Below are positions 50,459 to 59,901 of a stretch of 64,000 nt of DNA, piece after piece (position 1 is the first letter of the stretch; the number at the start of each line of letters is the position of its first letter). Source of the stretch: Firmicutes bacterium OM04-13BH. Its GTDB lineage: Bacteria > Bacillota > Clostridia > Lachnospirales > Lachnospiraceae. The stretch spans positions 310,001 to 374,000 of the forward strand of contig QULP01000002.1 in the NCBI GenBank assembly GCA_003481745.1, in the 5' to 3' direction. The notes beneath the pieces are model-generated. The model did not search any database. It saw only the letters and a list, made by a program, of their open reading frames with translations, and was not told where the DNA came from. Position numbers and translations under genes: made by a program.

Positions 50459-51358
50459 CTACAATAATAGATTCAATAAACCAATGACAAATCCAATCAG
50501 TGCTCCAAGGTTGATTACCGTATGAAGTTCTTTTTTCATAATACTCATCAAAATATTTTCTACTTCCAGTACATCCATCTGGTTTACTTTTTCTTCTACC
50601 ACTTCTGCAATATGGAACTGTTCGGCAAATCTGCCAGCTTCCTCACTGACAAATTTTTCATATACCACTTCTACTACCGTTCCAATTTTTTCTTCTCTTG
50701 AAACAAGCCCTCCCAGTACCTCTCTGACTGGTCTTTCTTCTGCTGCTGCTATTTCACCAACTACAATTGGATGGATTTTTTCCTGACCATTTTCTTTAAT
50801 GTATTCGCCCACTTTATTTCCAATCGGCTCGGCAATCGAATGAATTAAATCATCATTTAAAAACATGGACACCATAGAACCCTCAAATTTCTTCTTAACT
50901 TCTTTTGCACCCTCTTCTGCAATTACCTTTCCGACATCCATTTTATCAAGTCCATCTAAAATCCGCCCGGTAATAAAATCTTCTAATTTCTTTCTTGTCT
51001 CATTATACTGTTCTGATTCTACATAACGCAGTAAAAATGTCTCTATCGTTTCATCACTCTCTGCAATTTTTCGTACTTCTTCCTTGACACGGCTTACTAC
51101 TGCCTGCTTGACTCCATCTGATAACAGCATCTGTTCTAAATCTTTTTTCGTCAGCAGATGTTCCCCTACTGCACTCCCAAGTGCCCTTGCCAGACGCGTT
51201 TTTCCTCTTGGAATTACACCTGGAGTAAACGGAAGCGTCCAAGTTCCGATTTTAACCGGATGCAAGGGACGAAACAGCATTTTTACCGCAAGGTAGTTTG
51301 TAAAATATCCGATGACAGCTCCAATCAACGGACCTGACAGTATTTTTAAAATATGCAT
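50459..51358 (-). CDS. DUF445-family membrane protein
   Basis: About 299 residues. Membrane segments lie at both ends (ILSGPLIGAVIGYFTNYLAV and NLGALIGFVIGLLNLLL) with a long polar middle. MLFRPLHPVKIGTWTLPFTPGVIPRGK is the DUF445 hallmark (quoted in part as TPGVIPRGK). The family includes YheB of Bacillus, implicated in spore or envelope functions, with no settled mechanism. The ATG at 51358 follows AAGAGGAAG; a TTG just upstream is less likely. Confidence 0.88.
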   Translation of the reverse strand: MHILKILSGPLIGAVIGYFTNYLAVKMLFRPLHPVKIGTWTLPFTPGVIPRGKTRLARALGSAVGEHLLTKKDLEQMLLSDGVKQAVVSRVKEEVRKIAESDETIETFLLRYVESEQYNETRKKLEDFITGRILDGLDKMDVGKVIAEEGAKEVKKKFEGSMVSMFLNDDLIHSIAEPIGNKVGEYIKENGQEKIHPIVVGEIAAAEERPVREVLGGLVSREEKIGTVVEVVYEKFVSEEAGRFAEQFHIAEVVEEKVNQMDVLEVENILMSIMKKELHTVINLGALIGFVIGLLNLLL

Positions 51359-51382
51359 CAATATTCTTCCTCTTTTTTCATC

Positions 51383-51925
51383 TTAATTTTGTTTTCCAAA
51401 TAATTTATTTCTCAATTTTTCCCATATCTGTACTAAAAAATACTCGTAAGCTTTATCATAAATAAAAAGTGCAGCCTGTCCTCCCAGTATTAAAATAAGC
51501 CTGGCTTTATCTGACAATTTTCCGGCAAAAAACAGCTTCGGTGCAATAAAAAGTGCCGGAAGATAGAGCAGATTAAAAACCAAAACCTTTGACAGGTTAA
51601 AATAAAGCTTTCTTTGTTTCCAGTCCGGATGCATTCCAAGTATCCGAAATACCGCCTCAATTAAAACAATGTAACCTCCCATCAAAGCAAAAGTAATACA
51701 ATGCAGTTTTTGAGGGGTAAAAAGCAAACTTAAAATCACACTTCCGATAAAAAATGCAACTCCCGTTTTTAGTCCGTATTCTTTTATGATAATTCCTACA
51801 CAAAACGCTGCTCCGGCAAGTAAAAACAAGGTATTGGATTCCAAAATCCCTCCAAAACACACCAGCAAAACTGTCACTGCCATTAAAATACCCGAAACAG
51901 CCATTTTTTTTGCATTTATATGCAT
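51383..51925 (-). CDS. Small polytopic membrane protein (unknown, possibly ECF-type or DUF2232-like)
   Basis: About 180 residues with five or six hydrophobic helices: [65 protein letters not shown] and later ones. The start MHINAKKM at 51925 has GGGAGGAG 10 nt upstream. Layout and the short N-terminus recall substrate-specific ECF components and DUF2232 proteins but no motif proves either. It overlaps the end of the DnaJ-like gene and lies before DUF445. Confidence 0.7.
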   Translation of the reverse strand: MHINAKKMAVSGILMAVTVLLVCFGGILESNTLFLLAGAAFCVGIIIKEYGLKTGVAFFIGSVILSLLFTPQKLHCITFALMGGYIVLIEAVFRILGMHPDWKQRKLYFNLSKVLVFNLLYLPALFIAPKLFFAGKLSDKARLILILGGQAALFIYDKAYEYFLVQIWEKLRNKLFGKQN

Positions 51926-52560
51926 GAACAAAGGTCTCCTCCCATACATTCACACAGACTATCTGCACACCATAAATCGCAACAGAAATTTCCAGTTCCA
52001 CAAGCACTTCCACTGCCCGCTCCATAAGGATTTCCCATTCCCTGATAACGCTGCGTATTCCACTGAAGACGATTTACCAGATTATTATATTCTGCATTTC
52101 CAGGTTCCATACTGACCGCCTGTTTTGCCAAATTCAATGCATTCATATTGTTTCCAAGTCCCATATTGGCAATTGCACTTAAATAATACCAGTGAGCTCC
52201 TCGATTTTTCATGCCAGAGAGTACATTTAATGCCTGTTGATACTGGCGTCCATTTAAGTAATTACTTGCTACCTGATACTGACGTTGTTCTTCTTCAGAA
52301 GCTCCCTGATACTGATAACCGGAATTCTGCTGATAAGAACCACTCTGATATCCGCTTTGATATCCGCCGTCTCTTTCTTTCATAATCTGGTCATAAGCTT
52401 CCTGTACCTCTTTAAATTTTTCTTCTGCCAAATCTGCAAGCGGATTATCCACATAAGAATCCGGATGATACTTTCTGCTTAAATCGCGATATGCTTTTTT
52501 CACTTCATCATTGGAAGCATTTGGAGAAATTCCAAGCACTTCATAAGGATTATTTAACAT
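51916..52560 (-). CDS. DnaJ-domain protein with cysteine-rich tail
   Basis: About 214 residues. The J domain covers residues 1-70 with the HPD motif ([12 protein letters not shown]). A Tyr/Gln/Gly/Ser-rich linker with repeats like [13 protein letters not shown] is followed by a TPR-like pair of helices (residues about 105-175), then a glycine-rich piece and a tail holding eight cysteines in about 25 residues. The ATG at 52560 is preceded by GGAGAAGG. It overlaps the DUF5685 gene by 11 nt and the next membrane gene by 10 nt, so the three are coupled. Confidence 0.88.
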   Translation of the reverse strand: MLNNPYEVLGISPNASNDEVKKAYRDLSRKYHPDSYVDNPLADLAEEKFKEVQEAYDQIMKERDGGYQSGYQSGSYQQNSGYQYQGASEEEQRQYQVASNYLNGRQYQQALNVLSGMKNRGAHWYYLSAIANMGLGNNMNALNLAKQAVSMEPGNAEYNNLVNRLQWNTQRYQGMGNPYGAGSGSACGTGNFCCDLWCADSLCECMGGDLCSCI

Positions 52561-53401
52561 TTTTTTCCTTCTCCTGTTTTTCTTTCTGAATTTTATTATA
52601 ATTAGACCATACACCTGAATAGATGATATTTTTAATAATCTGGCTTTCCTCAACACATGGAAGATGTTCAAAGGCATTTCCGGTCTCTGCCATCATCATA
52701 ACCAGCATTTCACGTACACTGTTTTCATACTCTTCTTTTGTTCGTGAATGATAAAACGGTTTTAATGGATTATAACTTCCGTTCTTTAAATCTTTTTCCA
52801 AGTCATCATAAGCATCCATAATATAAATAAACTTTCCAAGGAAGAAACCAAACTTTCTTAAATACGGTTCCCATCTGTCTTGTTTCAAAACAAACAATTC
52901 TTCCATCAGATGCCCAAAAGTTCCGGCTACAAGGTCAATATCTGTCTCTCCTTTTTGTTCATATACGGCAAGTTCTCGTAATCTCTTACAGATGACACGG
53001 CTCTGCCTTGGATATTCCTTACAGATTTTCTTTGCCTGCTTTTTATAGAAATGGATTCCCGCAATTCCTTTTAAACTTTTTTCATCCTTCCAGTCATCTT
53101 CAAAATGATAATAGGTCAATAAAAGATTCATATCTGCACCGTATCTTGAAATTTCATTTTGCAAAACCGGAATTTTTTTTATCGGGTGTACCGGACATCT
53201 CGACTCGCTTTTTTCTTCTTTCGGTTCATATAAGGAAGTCAACACCAAAACCAGAAAGGTAACGTCATAACTAAGTGTCACTCTTCCCTTTAATCCATAA
53301 TTCTCTTGAAGACTTTTGCAAAGCCCGCAGTAATAAGCCTTATATCGATAAAAATCTTTTACTTTCATCTCCGGCTTATCCACTGTAATATATCCAAACA
53401 T
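52550..53401 (-). CDS. DUF5685-family protein
   Basis: About 283 residues. It begins [20 protein letters not shown] and has [14 protein letters not shown] (a CxxC), [10 protein letters not shown], a helical middle and [20 protein letters not shown], which matches what I know as DUF5685. The DxxDD-type segment and all-helical middle recall isoprenoid-synthase-like folds, but no function is known. It is the first gene of the coupled DnaJ pair. Confidence 0.75.
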   Translation of the reverse strand: MFGYITVDKPEMKVKDFYRYKAYYCGLCKSLQENYGLKGRVTLSYDVTFLVLVLTSLYEPKEEKSESRCPVHPIKKIPVLQNEISRYGADMNLLLTYYHFEDDWKDEKSLKGIAGIHFYKKQAKKICKEYPRQSRVICKRLRELAVYEQKGETDIDLVAGTFGHLMEELFVLKQDRWEPYLRKFGFFLGKFIYIMDAYDDLEKDLKNGSYNPLKPFYHSRTKEEYENSVREMLVMMMAETGNAFEHLPCVEESQIIKNIIYSGVWSNYNKIQKEKQEKEKNVK

Positions 53402-53460
53402 AGTTTTATCTGCCTTTCTTTTCTTTCGACATAATCTTTGTTATTATACTACAGATTTTG

Positions 53461-53499
53461 AAAAAAAGCCATTCTATTAGATATCTCTGATAGAATGAC
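53461..53499 (-). terminator. Terminator of the small membrane-anchored protein gene
   Basis: GTCATTCTAT with ATAGAATGGC (one G-U), 12-nt loop, then seven U on the minus strand. Confidence 0.88.
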
Positions 53500-53506
53500 C
53501 TCCCTC

Positions 53507-54133
53507 TTATTCGCCCCGTAATGTTTTTTCAGTGAATTTTTCAAACAATTCCTTGTTCGCCTCATAATAGTCCATTTTATTCTGGTCTTTTTTCAGTTTG
53601 GTATCTTCTACCAAGCGCAGTGCTCCCATCAAATCACCTAACTCTTTTGGACTTCCTGCTTCTTCATAACCCGTACAATCCGAAAACTTTATATACTCTG
53701 ATTCATCTGCCGGAAGTACGCCACTGTCTTTATAGCTTTCATAACATCCAGGACTTAAAAAGAAAATCATACTCGTTCCCTCCTGGATATCTACCGTAAG
53801 TTTTGTCTGTCCTGCTGCAACCAACTGAGGGTCTGCACTGTCTCCCTGTGGAATTGTATAATTCTGCATTTCAACGTGTATCTCACCATCTCCATTTAAA
53901 TCTTCTGCCTCTTTTTCAAGCACACTTTGAATCGAAGAGATTTCTTCATCCGTCATCATTTCCTCTGTTACAAATGCCACGGAATAGTCATAATCCACTT
54001 TTGTTACGATATCTTTGATAAAAACACCTGCAACAAATAAAATAAATACAACGACCAGTACATGGATTTTGTAATAATACCAGAAATTATCTATCTTCTT
54101 TCTGGTTTCCTCTTTCATCTGTGGTTTCTTCAT
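53507..54133 (-). CDS. Membrane-anchored extracytoplasmic protein of unknown function
   Basis: About 208 residues. A short basic cytoplasmic end (MKKPQMKEETRKKIDNFWYY) leads into one membrane helix (VLVVVFILFVAGVFI), then an outward-facing acidic domain with TDEEISSIQSVLEKE. Two starts are possible; the one at 54133 has AAAGGATGG upstream with good spacing, while the one at 54148 touches it directly. No named family recognised; such TM-plus-domain proteins are common in Lachnospiraceae. Single-gene unit. Confidence 0.7.
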   Translation of the reverse strand: MKKPQMKEETRKKIDNFWYYYKIHVLVVVFILFVAGVFIKDIVTKVDYDYSVAFVTEEMMTDEEISSIQSVLEKEAEDLNGDGEIHVEMQNYTIPQGDSADPQLVAAGQTKLTVDIQEGTSMIFFLSPGCYESYKDSGVLPADESEYIKFSDCTGYEEAGSPKELGDLMGALRLVEDTKLKKDQNKMDYYEANKELFEKFTEKTLRGE

Positions 54134-54258
54134 ACTTATTTGGTCCATCCTTTTTTTATGCTGATTACGATTTTAGCACTTCTGCCGACTTATGAAAAGT
54201 ATTTTCCTTATATCTTTATTTTGTTTTTAGACTTTCTTCACATTTCCTTACTTTTCTC

Positions 54259-54288
54259 TTGTATCCAGACATCCAAAAGCGTTATAAT
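54259..54288 (+). promoter_or_regulatory. Promoter of the MATE gene
   Basis: TTGTAT (54259-54264), 18-bp spacer, TATAAT (54283-54288). Confidence 0.6.
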
Positions 54289-54319
54289 TTATGAAGTTTT
54301 ATAGAAAAAGGAGTTATCT

Positions 54320-55645
54320 ATGAAAGATTTAACAAAAGGCAACCCGACCCGCTTAATGCTTTCGTTTGCCCTTCCAGTCTGTCTTGGAAATATTTTTCAG
54401 CTTTTTTACAGTCTGGCAGACACTCGAATCGTAGGAAGCACCCTTGGAAACGAAGCCCTCGCGGCAATCGGCGCGACAACGGCAATCACTACTTTATTAA
54501 TTGGCTTTTTACAGGGACTGACCAATGGATTTTCCATTATCGTCGCCCAATGCTTTGGTGCAAAACAGACTGACCAGCTAAAAAAAGCTTCTGCCGGCAC
54601 TTTTTTATTAAGTTTTATCACAACCATCCTTTTAACGGCACTTGCTTTACTCTTCCTAAATCCTCTGCTGCATCTTTTGAATGTGCCACAGGATTTATTT
54701 GATTCTGCATCTGCTTATATCCGCATCCTGCTTATCGGAATGTTGATTACTATGCTTTATAATGCCCTCGCAGGAATTTTGCGTGCAGTTGGAGATACCG
54801 TTGCACCGCTGTTATTTTTAATCTGTGCTTCTTTATTAAACATTGTACTGGATTTAACCTTTATTCTGGTCTTTCATCTTGGAGTCCGTGGAGCGGCTTA
54901 TGCCACCATTTTATCCCAGATGGTTTCGGTTGTGCTGTGTTTTACTTATATGTGGAAACGCTATCCGATTTTCCATCTGGAAAAAGCAGATTTTCATCTT
55001 GATTCAAAAATGGTGAAAAAACTGTACTCCTCCGGTTTTTCGATGGCACTTATGATGTCTCTGGTTTTCTTTGGAACTCTTGCCCTGCAGTGCACTATCA
55101 ATACTTTTGGAACAGATATCATCGTTGCCCATACCGCTGCAAGAAAAGTAACGGAATTTAACTTTTTACCGATTTCTGTTATGGGAATTACTATGTCTAC
55201 GTTTTGCAGTCAAAATTTTGGAGCAGGACAGTTTAACCGTGTAAAAACAGGAATCCGACAGTCACTGCTTTTATGTTGGCTGTGGGTGCTTGTTATTATT
55301 TTTCTCGCTTATACCTGTGCACCATTTTTTATTTATCTGGTTACCGGAACAAAAGAAACCGCCGTCACAGACCCGGCTTCCTTATACCTAAAAGTAAACT
55401 CCCTGTTTTACTTTGTATCTTCCGGAATTTCCATCTTACGAAATGGACTTCAGGCAATCGGCGACCATATTACTCCGGTCTTTTCAAGTTTAATTGAACT
55501 GGTCGGAAAAATTTTGATTGCCTTTTTACTTGCACCAGTACTTGGATATATGGGAATTATTATTGCCGAACCGATTATCTGGTGTTTTATGGTAATTCCT
55601 TTGATTGTAAAGTTTGTCCGCACCAGTCAGGCGTATCGGGTATGA
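54320..55645 (+). CDS. MATE-family efflux transporter
   Basis: About 441 residues, twelve helices in two similar halves. It starts MKDLTKGNPTRLMLSFALPV, the typical MATE opening. GLTNGFSIIVAQCFGAKQTD and the matching second-half MSTFCSQNFGAGQFNRVK are the family's paired motifs. It exports cationic or other small molecules driven by Na+ or H+. AAAAAGGAG lies before the ATG. The amidase gene follows by 58 nt. Confidence 0.93.
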   Translation: MKDLTKGNPTRLMLSFALPVCLGNIFQLFYSLADTRIVGSTLGNEALAAIGATTAITTLLIGFLQGLTNGFSIIVAQCFGAKQTDQLKKASAGTFLLSFITTILLTALALLFLNPLLHLLNVPQDLFDSASAYIRILLIGMLITMLYNALAGILRAVGDTVAPLLFLICASLLNIVLDLTFILVFHLGVRGAAYATILSQMVSVVLCFTYMWKRYPIFHLEKADFHLDSKMVKKLYSSGFSMALMMSLVFFGTLALQCTINTFGTDIIVAHTAARKVTEFNFLPISVMGITMSTFCSQNFGAGQFNRVKTGIRQSLLLCWLWVLVIIFLAYTCAPFFIYLVTGTKETAVTDPASLYLKVNSLFYFVSSGISILRNGLQAIGDHITPVFSSLIELVGKILIAFLLAPVLGYMGIIIAEPIIWCFMVIPLIVKFVRTSQAYRV

Positions 55646-55703
55646 ACCCCTTCTATCCCTCTGCGTATACTAATATCGAAAGCAATTCTTAGGAGTTTTC
55701 ATT

Positions 55704-56486
55704 TTGGCAACAAAGATTGTAATTGACGCAGGTCACGGCGGCAGTGTTGACCCTGGAGCTGTTTATAAAGGAAGAGAAGAAAAAAATGACAACCTGAATC
55801 TTGCTATGGCTGTCGGTAAGATTTTATCTGAAAATGGAGTTGATGTCGTCTACACCCGAACCGATGATACTTATCAGACCCCTTTTGAAAAAGCGCAGAT
55901 TGCAAATGAAGATGGGGCTGATTTTTTTCTTTCTTTTCATCGAAATTCCAGTCCCATGCCGAATCAGTATTCCGGAGCAGAATCTCTCGTCTATGATTTA
56001 TCAGGAACAAAAGCGGAACTTGCAAAAAATATTAATGGTGCACTTGGCGAGCTTGGGTTTAAGGATTTAGGAGTTAGTGCCAGACCTGGGCTTGTTGTTT
56101 TAAGACGCACCCGTATGCCGGCAGTTTTAATTGAAACAGGTTTTATTAATAACGATTCAGACAATGCTCTGTTTGATGAAAAATTTGATGATATTGCCGA
56201 GGCAATTGCTTATGCTATTCTTGGCACACTTGACGAAACAAAGACCGAAGAACCGGAACATTCTTCCTCTGTTCTATATCGAGTTCAGACCGGACAATTC
56301 CGTCAAAAAGCAAATGCTGATAATCAGCTTTATGAATTACAGGATATGGGCTATCCCGCTTTTATCCTTGAAGAGGATGGATTTTATAAAGTACAGGTTG
56401 GGGCATTTCATCAATTAGAAAATGCAATTAAAATGGAACGCAGACTGCGCTTGGACGGGTATTCAACCTGGATTACAACACGATAA
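55704..56486 (+). CDS. N-acetylmuramoyl-L-alanine amidase with SPOR-like tail, no signal peptide
   Basis: About 260 residues from a TTG start with AGGAG 8 nt upstream. The Amidase_3 zinc ligands are visible: VIDAGHGG (His), REEK (Glu), SFHRNSS (His), and the catalytic Glu in VLIETGFINN. After a short linker, residues 190-260 form a SPOR-like repeat pair (YRVQTGQFRQKANADNQLYE and YKVQVGAFHQLENAIKMERR). There is no signal sequence, so export is unexplained; phage endolysins and a few clostridial lysins share this plan. It cleaves the amide between muramic acid and the stem peptide. Confidence 0.9.
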   Translation: MATKIVIDAGHGGSVDPGAVYKGREEKNDNLNLAMAVGKILSENGVDVVYTRTDDTYQTPFEKAQIANEDGADFFLSFHRNSSPMPNQYSGAESLVYDLSGTKAELAKNINGALGELGFKDLGVSARPGLVVLRRTRMPAVLIETGFINNDSDNALFDEKFDDIAEAIAYAILGTLDETKTEEPEHSSSVLYRVQTGQFRQKANADNQLYELQDMGYPAFILEEDGFYKVQVGAFHQLENAIKMERRLRLDGYSTWITTR

Positions 56487-56512
56487 TTTTATTTGACTTG
56501 AATATTTCTCAA

Positions 56513-56548
56513 CAAAAATGGATGCCGGAAAACCGACATCCATTTTTA
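56513..56548. terminator. Bidirectional terminator between amidase and mgsA
   Basis: AAAAATGGATG with its complement, inner CGG/CCG pairs, A- and T-runs on either side. Confidence 0.85.
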
Positions 56549-56581
56549 TATTTATTCAAATCGAAACTTCAAATACACAGA

Positions 56582-57052
56582 TTACATAGATTCTGCACGT
56601 TCCTGGATATTCTTTTTAAAATTAATCACTTCATGTACATATTCTTTATCCATAAATTCAGAGTGAATCATAAAATCTGCGGTTGCCTTGCTGACCGCCA
56701 TCGGAATATCATAAACCTGAGAAATTCTCATCAATGCTTTTACATCCGGGTCATGTGGCTGTGCAGTAAGCGGGTCTGAAAAGAATACAACAAAATTAAT
56801 GACGCCCTCTACAATTTTTGCCCCAATCTGCTGGTCTCCGCCAAGCGGACCACTGTTATAGCCTTTAATCGTAAGCCCCGTTTTATCCGCAATCAATCTT
56901 GCAGTTGTTCCGGTTCCGTAAAGATTATGTTTTTTCAAAATATCATAGTTTTCTTTACACCATTCAATTAACTTTGGTTTTTCATTATCATGGGCAATTA
57001 ACGCAATGTCTTTTTTCTCGCCGATTGTAAATTTGATGTATTCATTTTCCAT
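56582..57052 (-). CDS. mgsA: Methylglyoxal synthase
   Basis: About 156 residues. DIALIAHDNEKPKLIEWCK at the start, YGTGTTARLI, then the catalytic GPLGGDQQIGAKI (Asp) and AQPHDPDVKALMR (His and Asp). It turns dihydroxyacetone phosphate into methylglyoxal with loss of phosphate, a bypass for sugar-phosphate stress. GGAGG lies before the ATG. It is divergent from the glycerophosphodiesterase gene, with overlapping promoters. Confidence 0.95.
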   Translation of the reverse strand: MENEYIKFTIGEKKDIALIAHDNEKPKLIEWCKENYDILKKHNLYGTGTTARLIADKTGLTIKGYNSGPLGGDQQIGAKIVEGVINFVVFFSDPLTAQPHDPDVKALMRISQVYDIPMAVSKATADFMIHSEFMDKEYVHEVINFKKNIQERAESM

Positions 57053-57083
57053 GATAGTTTCCTCCTAATTTTTATCTCTGTCA

Positions 57084-57112
57084 ATTATATCATGTTTCAC
57101 TTGTTCTCTCAA
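57084..57112 (-). promoter_or_regulatory. Promoter of mgsA
   Basis: TTGAGA (57107-57112), 17-bp spacer, TATAAT (57084-57089) on the minus strand. It overlaps the promoter of the divergent gene. Confidence 0.7.
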
Positions 57113-57129
57113 TAAGAAACTGCTACAAT
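57101..57129 (+). promoter_or_regulatory. Promoter of the glycerophosphodiesterase gene
   Basis: TTGTTC (57101-57106), 17-bp spacer, TACAAT (57124-57129). Its -35 is next to that of mgsA, so polymerases may compete. Confidence 0.65.
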
Positions 57130-57178
57130 AAGTGAGAAGACAGAAGCCTTTAATTTGACAAGAAAGAAGGAAATTCAT

Positions 57179-58009
57179 ATGAAAGTACTGTTTTTAATTT
57201 TACTGTTTCTTGTTCTTTGTCCGGCACTTTATTTTTACTGTATTATGCCACGTTTTACCAGAAAAGAACAAACCAAGCGTTTTGCCCATCAGCTCTTTGC
57301 CCATCGTGGATTATTTAATCCAAAATTGGGAATCCCTGAAAATTCTATGCCGGCATTTTCACGTGCCATTGAAAAAGGATACGGGATTGAACTTGATGTA
57401 CAGGTTACAAAAGATAACCGGATTGTTGTTTTTCATGATTATTCCCTTGGCCGGATGTGTGGAATTGATATTCCGCTTGAAACCAAAACTTATGCAGAAT
57501 TACAGGAGCTCTGCCTTCAGAATACCAGGGAAACCATTCCTCTTTTAAGTGATGTCTTAAAACTGGTAAATGGTCAGGTTCCACTTTTAGTCGAAATCAA
57601 ATTACATTCTTTCCATACATACCCTTGCGCTCTCGTGGATCAGCTATTACAAGAATATCATGGAAGCTACTGCATCGAATCCTTTAATTCACTTGCCTTA
57701 TTGTGGTATCGTCGTCACAGACCAGAGGTTGTCCGCGGACAGCTTTCTTCCAATCTGACCAATCCTGTGGCAGAAGGTGGATTTTTATTAAGTTTTCTTG
57801 TAAAACATTTGTTAATTAATTGCATTGGCAGACCTGATTTTATCGCTTATTCCTATAAAGACTATAAAAACTTAAGCTTTACTTTAAATAAATGTCTTTA
57901 TAAAACACCGGTTTTTGCATGGACTTTGCGCTCTCCGGAAACATTTGAAGCTTCTAAAAAACGCTTCGATTCCTTCATTTTCGACAGCTTCATTCCCAAA
58001 AATGAATGA
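57179..58009 (+). CDS. Glycerophosphodiester phosphodiesterase family protein
   Basis: About 276 residues with an N-terminal membrane anchor (VLFLILLFLVLCPALYFYCI). Catalytic marks are LFAHRGLFNP and PENSMPAFSRAIEKG, IELDVQVTKDNRIVVFHD (metal Glu, Asp and His), and LVEIKLHS later. It splits glycerophosphodiesters to glycerol-3-phosphate and an alcohol, facing out of the cell if the anchor is typical. The start at 57179 follows AAGAAGGA. It lies upstream of a PAP2 protein, suggesting lipid or lipoteichoic acid work. Confidence 0.9.
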   Translation: MKVLFLILLFLVLCPALYFYCIMPRFTRKEQTKRFAHQLFAHRGLFNPKLGIPENSMPAFSRAIEKGYGIELDVQVTKDNRIVVFHDYSLGRMCGIDIPLETKTYAELQELCLQNTRETIPLLSDVLKLVNGQVPLLVEIKLHSFHTYPCALVDQLLQEYHGSYCIESFNSLALLWYRRHRPEVVRGQLSSNLTNPVAEGGFLLSFLVKHLLINCIGRPDFIAYSYKDYKNLSFTLNKCLYKTPVFAWTLRSPETFEASKKRFDSFIFDSFIPKNE

Positions 58010-58044
58010 TGTGTAAATGTTTTCTAAATTTAACATGAACCCCA

Positions 58045-58073
58045 TTGTTATTGGAATTTGACTATGCTATAAT
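58045..58073 (+). promoter_or_regulatory. Promoter of the PAP2 gene
   Basis: TTGTTA (58045-58050), 17-bp spacer, TATAAT (58068-58073). Confidence 0.7.
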
Positions 58074-58108
58074 GTCAATACTTAATACTTGGAGAAGAGG
58101 TGAATTTC

Positions 58109-58762
58109 ATGAAGCTATTAAAAAAATACCAGCATGTTTGGATTGTACCTGTATATGGCATTTTTTATTTATGGGCTTTTCAATATCTCGAACAGCGCAA
58201 TGTAAAAGCTCATATCATTCATTTAAAATTAGATGACATGATTCCTTTCTGTGAGTATTTTATTATTCCTTATCTAATGTGGTTTCTTTATATTGCATTA
58301 ACCGTTGGTTATTTTGCTTTCATCAATAAAAATAAGCAGGAATATTACCAGCTTATCTTTACATTAGGACTCGGAATGACATTGTTTTTAGTTGTTTCCT
58401 ATTTTTATCCAAATGGTCAGGATTTAAGACCACACTTAACCGGAGATGGATTTTTTATCAGTTTGGTACGGCATCTGTACCGGATTGATACACCAACTAA
58501 TATTTTACCAAGTATTCACGTGTTTAACTCAGTTGCCTGCTGTATCGCAATTTGCAGACATAACTCCTTTAAACATCCACGTACGGTAAAAATAGTTACA
58601 TTCGTCTTATCCGTTTTAATTATACTGGCAACTGTGTTCTTAAAACAACATACGTTAATTGATGTATTTTCTGCATTTGCGCTGAATATCGTTGCTTACC
58701 AGATGTTCTATAAACCACATCCTGTCCGTCAGAAACAGCCGGAACAGATTTTTTTAAAATAA
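58109..58762 (+). CDS. PAP2-family membrane phosphatase
   Basis: About 217 residues with six hydrophobic helices. The PAP2 pattern is present: DLRPHLTGDGFF (first motif, RP), LPSIHVFNSVACC (second motif, PSxH) and FLKQHTLIDVFSAF (third motif, H-x3-D). It would dephosphorylate a membrane lipid phosphate on the outer side, such as phosphatidate, phosphatidylglycerophosphate or undecaprenyl pyrophosphate. The ATG at 58109 is chosen over a GTG 9 nt upstream, which lies in the ribosome site GAGGTG. Confidence 0.88.
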   Translation: MKLLKKYQHVWIVPVYGIFYLWAFQYLEQRNVKAHIIHLKLDDMIPFCEYFIIPYLMWFLYIALTVGYFAFINKNKQEYYQLIFTLGLGMTLFLVVSYFYPNGQDLRPHLTGDGFFISLVRHLYRIDTPTNILPSIHVFNSVACCIAICRHNSFKHPRTVKIVTFVLSVLIILATVFLKQHTLIDVFSAFALNIVAYQMFYKPHPVRQKQPEQIFLK

Positions 58763-58776
58763 TGACAAACAAAAAT

Positions 58777-58820
58777 AAGCAAGAGAACTGTATCATTTAC
58801 AACTCTCTTGCTTTTTCTTT
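58777..58820. terminator. Bidirectional terminator between PAP2 and glycosyltransferase genes
   Basis: AAGCAAGAG with CTCTTGCTT, 19-nt loop, then TTTCTTTT on the plus strand; A-rich on the other side. Confidence 0.8.
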
Positions 58821-58843
58821 TAATTAAAAATCTAATTTTAAAT

Positions 58844-59860
58844 CTAATTAAATCCGTAAAATTTTTGTGCTACGTGATATACCGCAATAATAATATTTCT
58901 TCCACCTGCTCCCGGAAGATTGACTGCCCTTCCTAAGATTCCAAGTCTTAATTTACTATAAATATTTATATCTGCATTTTTAATATATTTCCATAAATCT
59001 TTCTTTTTGTTCAGATTTTCTTCTGTGCCTGAACGAATCAGCATAACAGAAGAAACAGTCGTAATGATATCCAGATATCTCAACATATACTGTCTTAAAT
59101 GTTTATTTGAAATTTTCTTTCCGGCAATGGTATCTACCATCAGACGATTCACTAACAACTGCTGGTCAATCCTGCGAATCATGACGTCCTCATGTACTGA
59201 CTGGTCTTCACGTCCAATAAAATAACGATAGAAATTTTCATCCATGTAATACATTGTTTTTACAGACATTAATGGCTGATACACAAACAGGTTATCTACA
59301 TAAAATGTATGTTTTGGAAGTTCCAGTCCACACTCTCTTAATAATTCTGTACGATAAATAACAGAATGCATTAAGATATATTTTCCGACCGGCATATTCG
59401 ACACTTCATCCCATGTAAAAATACGATTCTGAGGAAGATATTTACGATAACGCATGATTTTCTTTCGTTTTACGCCCTGTTTTTCATACACAAAATTGCT
59501 AATCATCATATCCAGAGTCTGCGGACCTGCAATCAATTCCTGCAGTTTTTTCAAAATTGCCTCAAAGGCTTCTTCGTTGACCCAGTCATCACTGTCTACT
59601 ACTTTAAAATAAAATCCTGTTGCATTGCGGATTCCTGTATTAACGGCTTCTCCATGTCCTCCATTTTCCTGATGAATGACTCTTACAATGGTCGGATACT
59701 TTTCGGCATATTCATCTGCAATCTTTGCAGTATCGTCTTTTGAACCATCATTAACAATCAAAATCTCGACAAGTTCTCCTCCCTTTAATAATGAATCAAC
59801 ACAATTTCTCATATAATCCTGTGAATTATAACACGGAACTGCTATTGACAGTAATTTCAT
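58844..59860 (-). CDS. Family 2 glycosyltransferase
   Basis: About 338 residues. GT-A fold: SIAVPCYNSQDYMRNCVDSL, EILIVNDGSKDDTAKIA, GHGEAVNTGIRNATG, FKVVDSDDW (the DxD metal site). A further 200 residues with HTFYVDNLFVYQPLMSV form the acceptor part, and no membrane helix is visible. It transfers a sugar from a nucleotide sugar, probably to a cell surface glycan or lipid. No polysaccharide cluster surrounds it. Confidence 0.92.
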   Translation of the reverse strand: MKLLSIAVPCYNSQDYMRNCVDSLLKGGELVEILIVNDGSKDDTAKIADEYAEKYPTIVRVIHQENGGHGEAVNTGIRNATGFYFKVVDSDDWVNEEAFEAILKKLQELIAGPQTLDMMISNFVYEKQGVKRKKIMRYRKYLPQNRIFTWDEVSNMPVGKYILMHSVIYRTELLRECGLELPKHTFYVDNLFVYQPLMSVKTMYYMDENFYRYFIGREDQSVHEDVMIRRIDQQLLVNRLMVDTIAGKKISNKHLRQYMLRYLDIITTVSSVMLIRSGTEENLNKKKDLWKYIKNADINIYSKLRLGILGRAVNLPGAGGRNIIIAVYHVAQKFYGFN

Positions 59861-59901
59861 AATAAACTCCTTTCATCCTTCGTCCGTCATTTGCTGTATT
59901 T

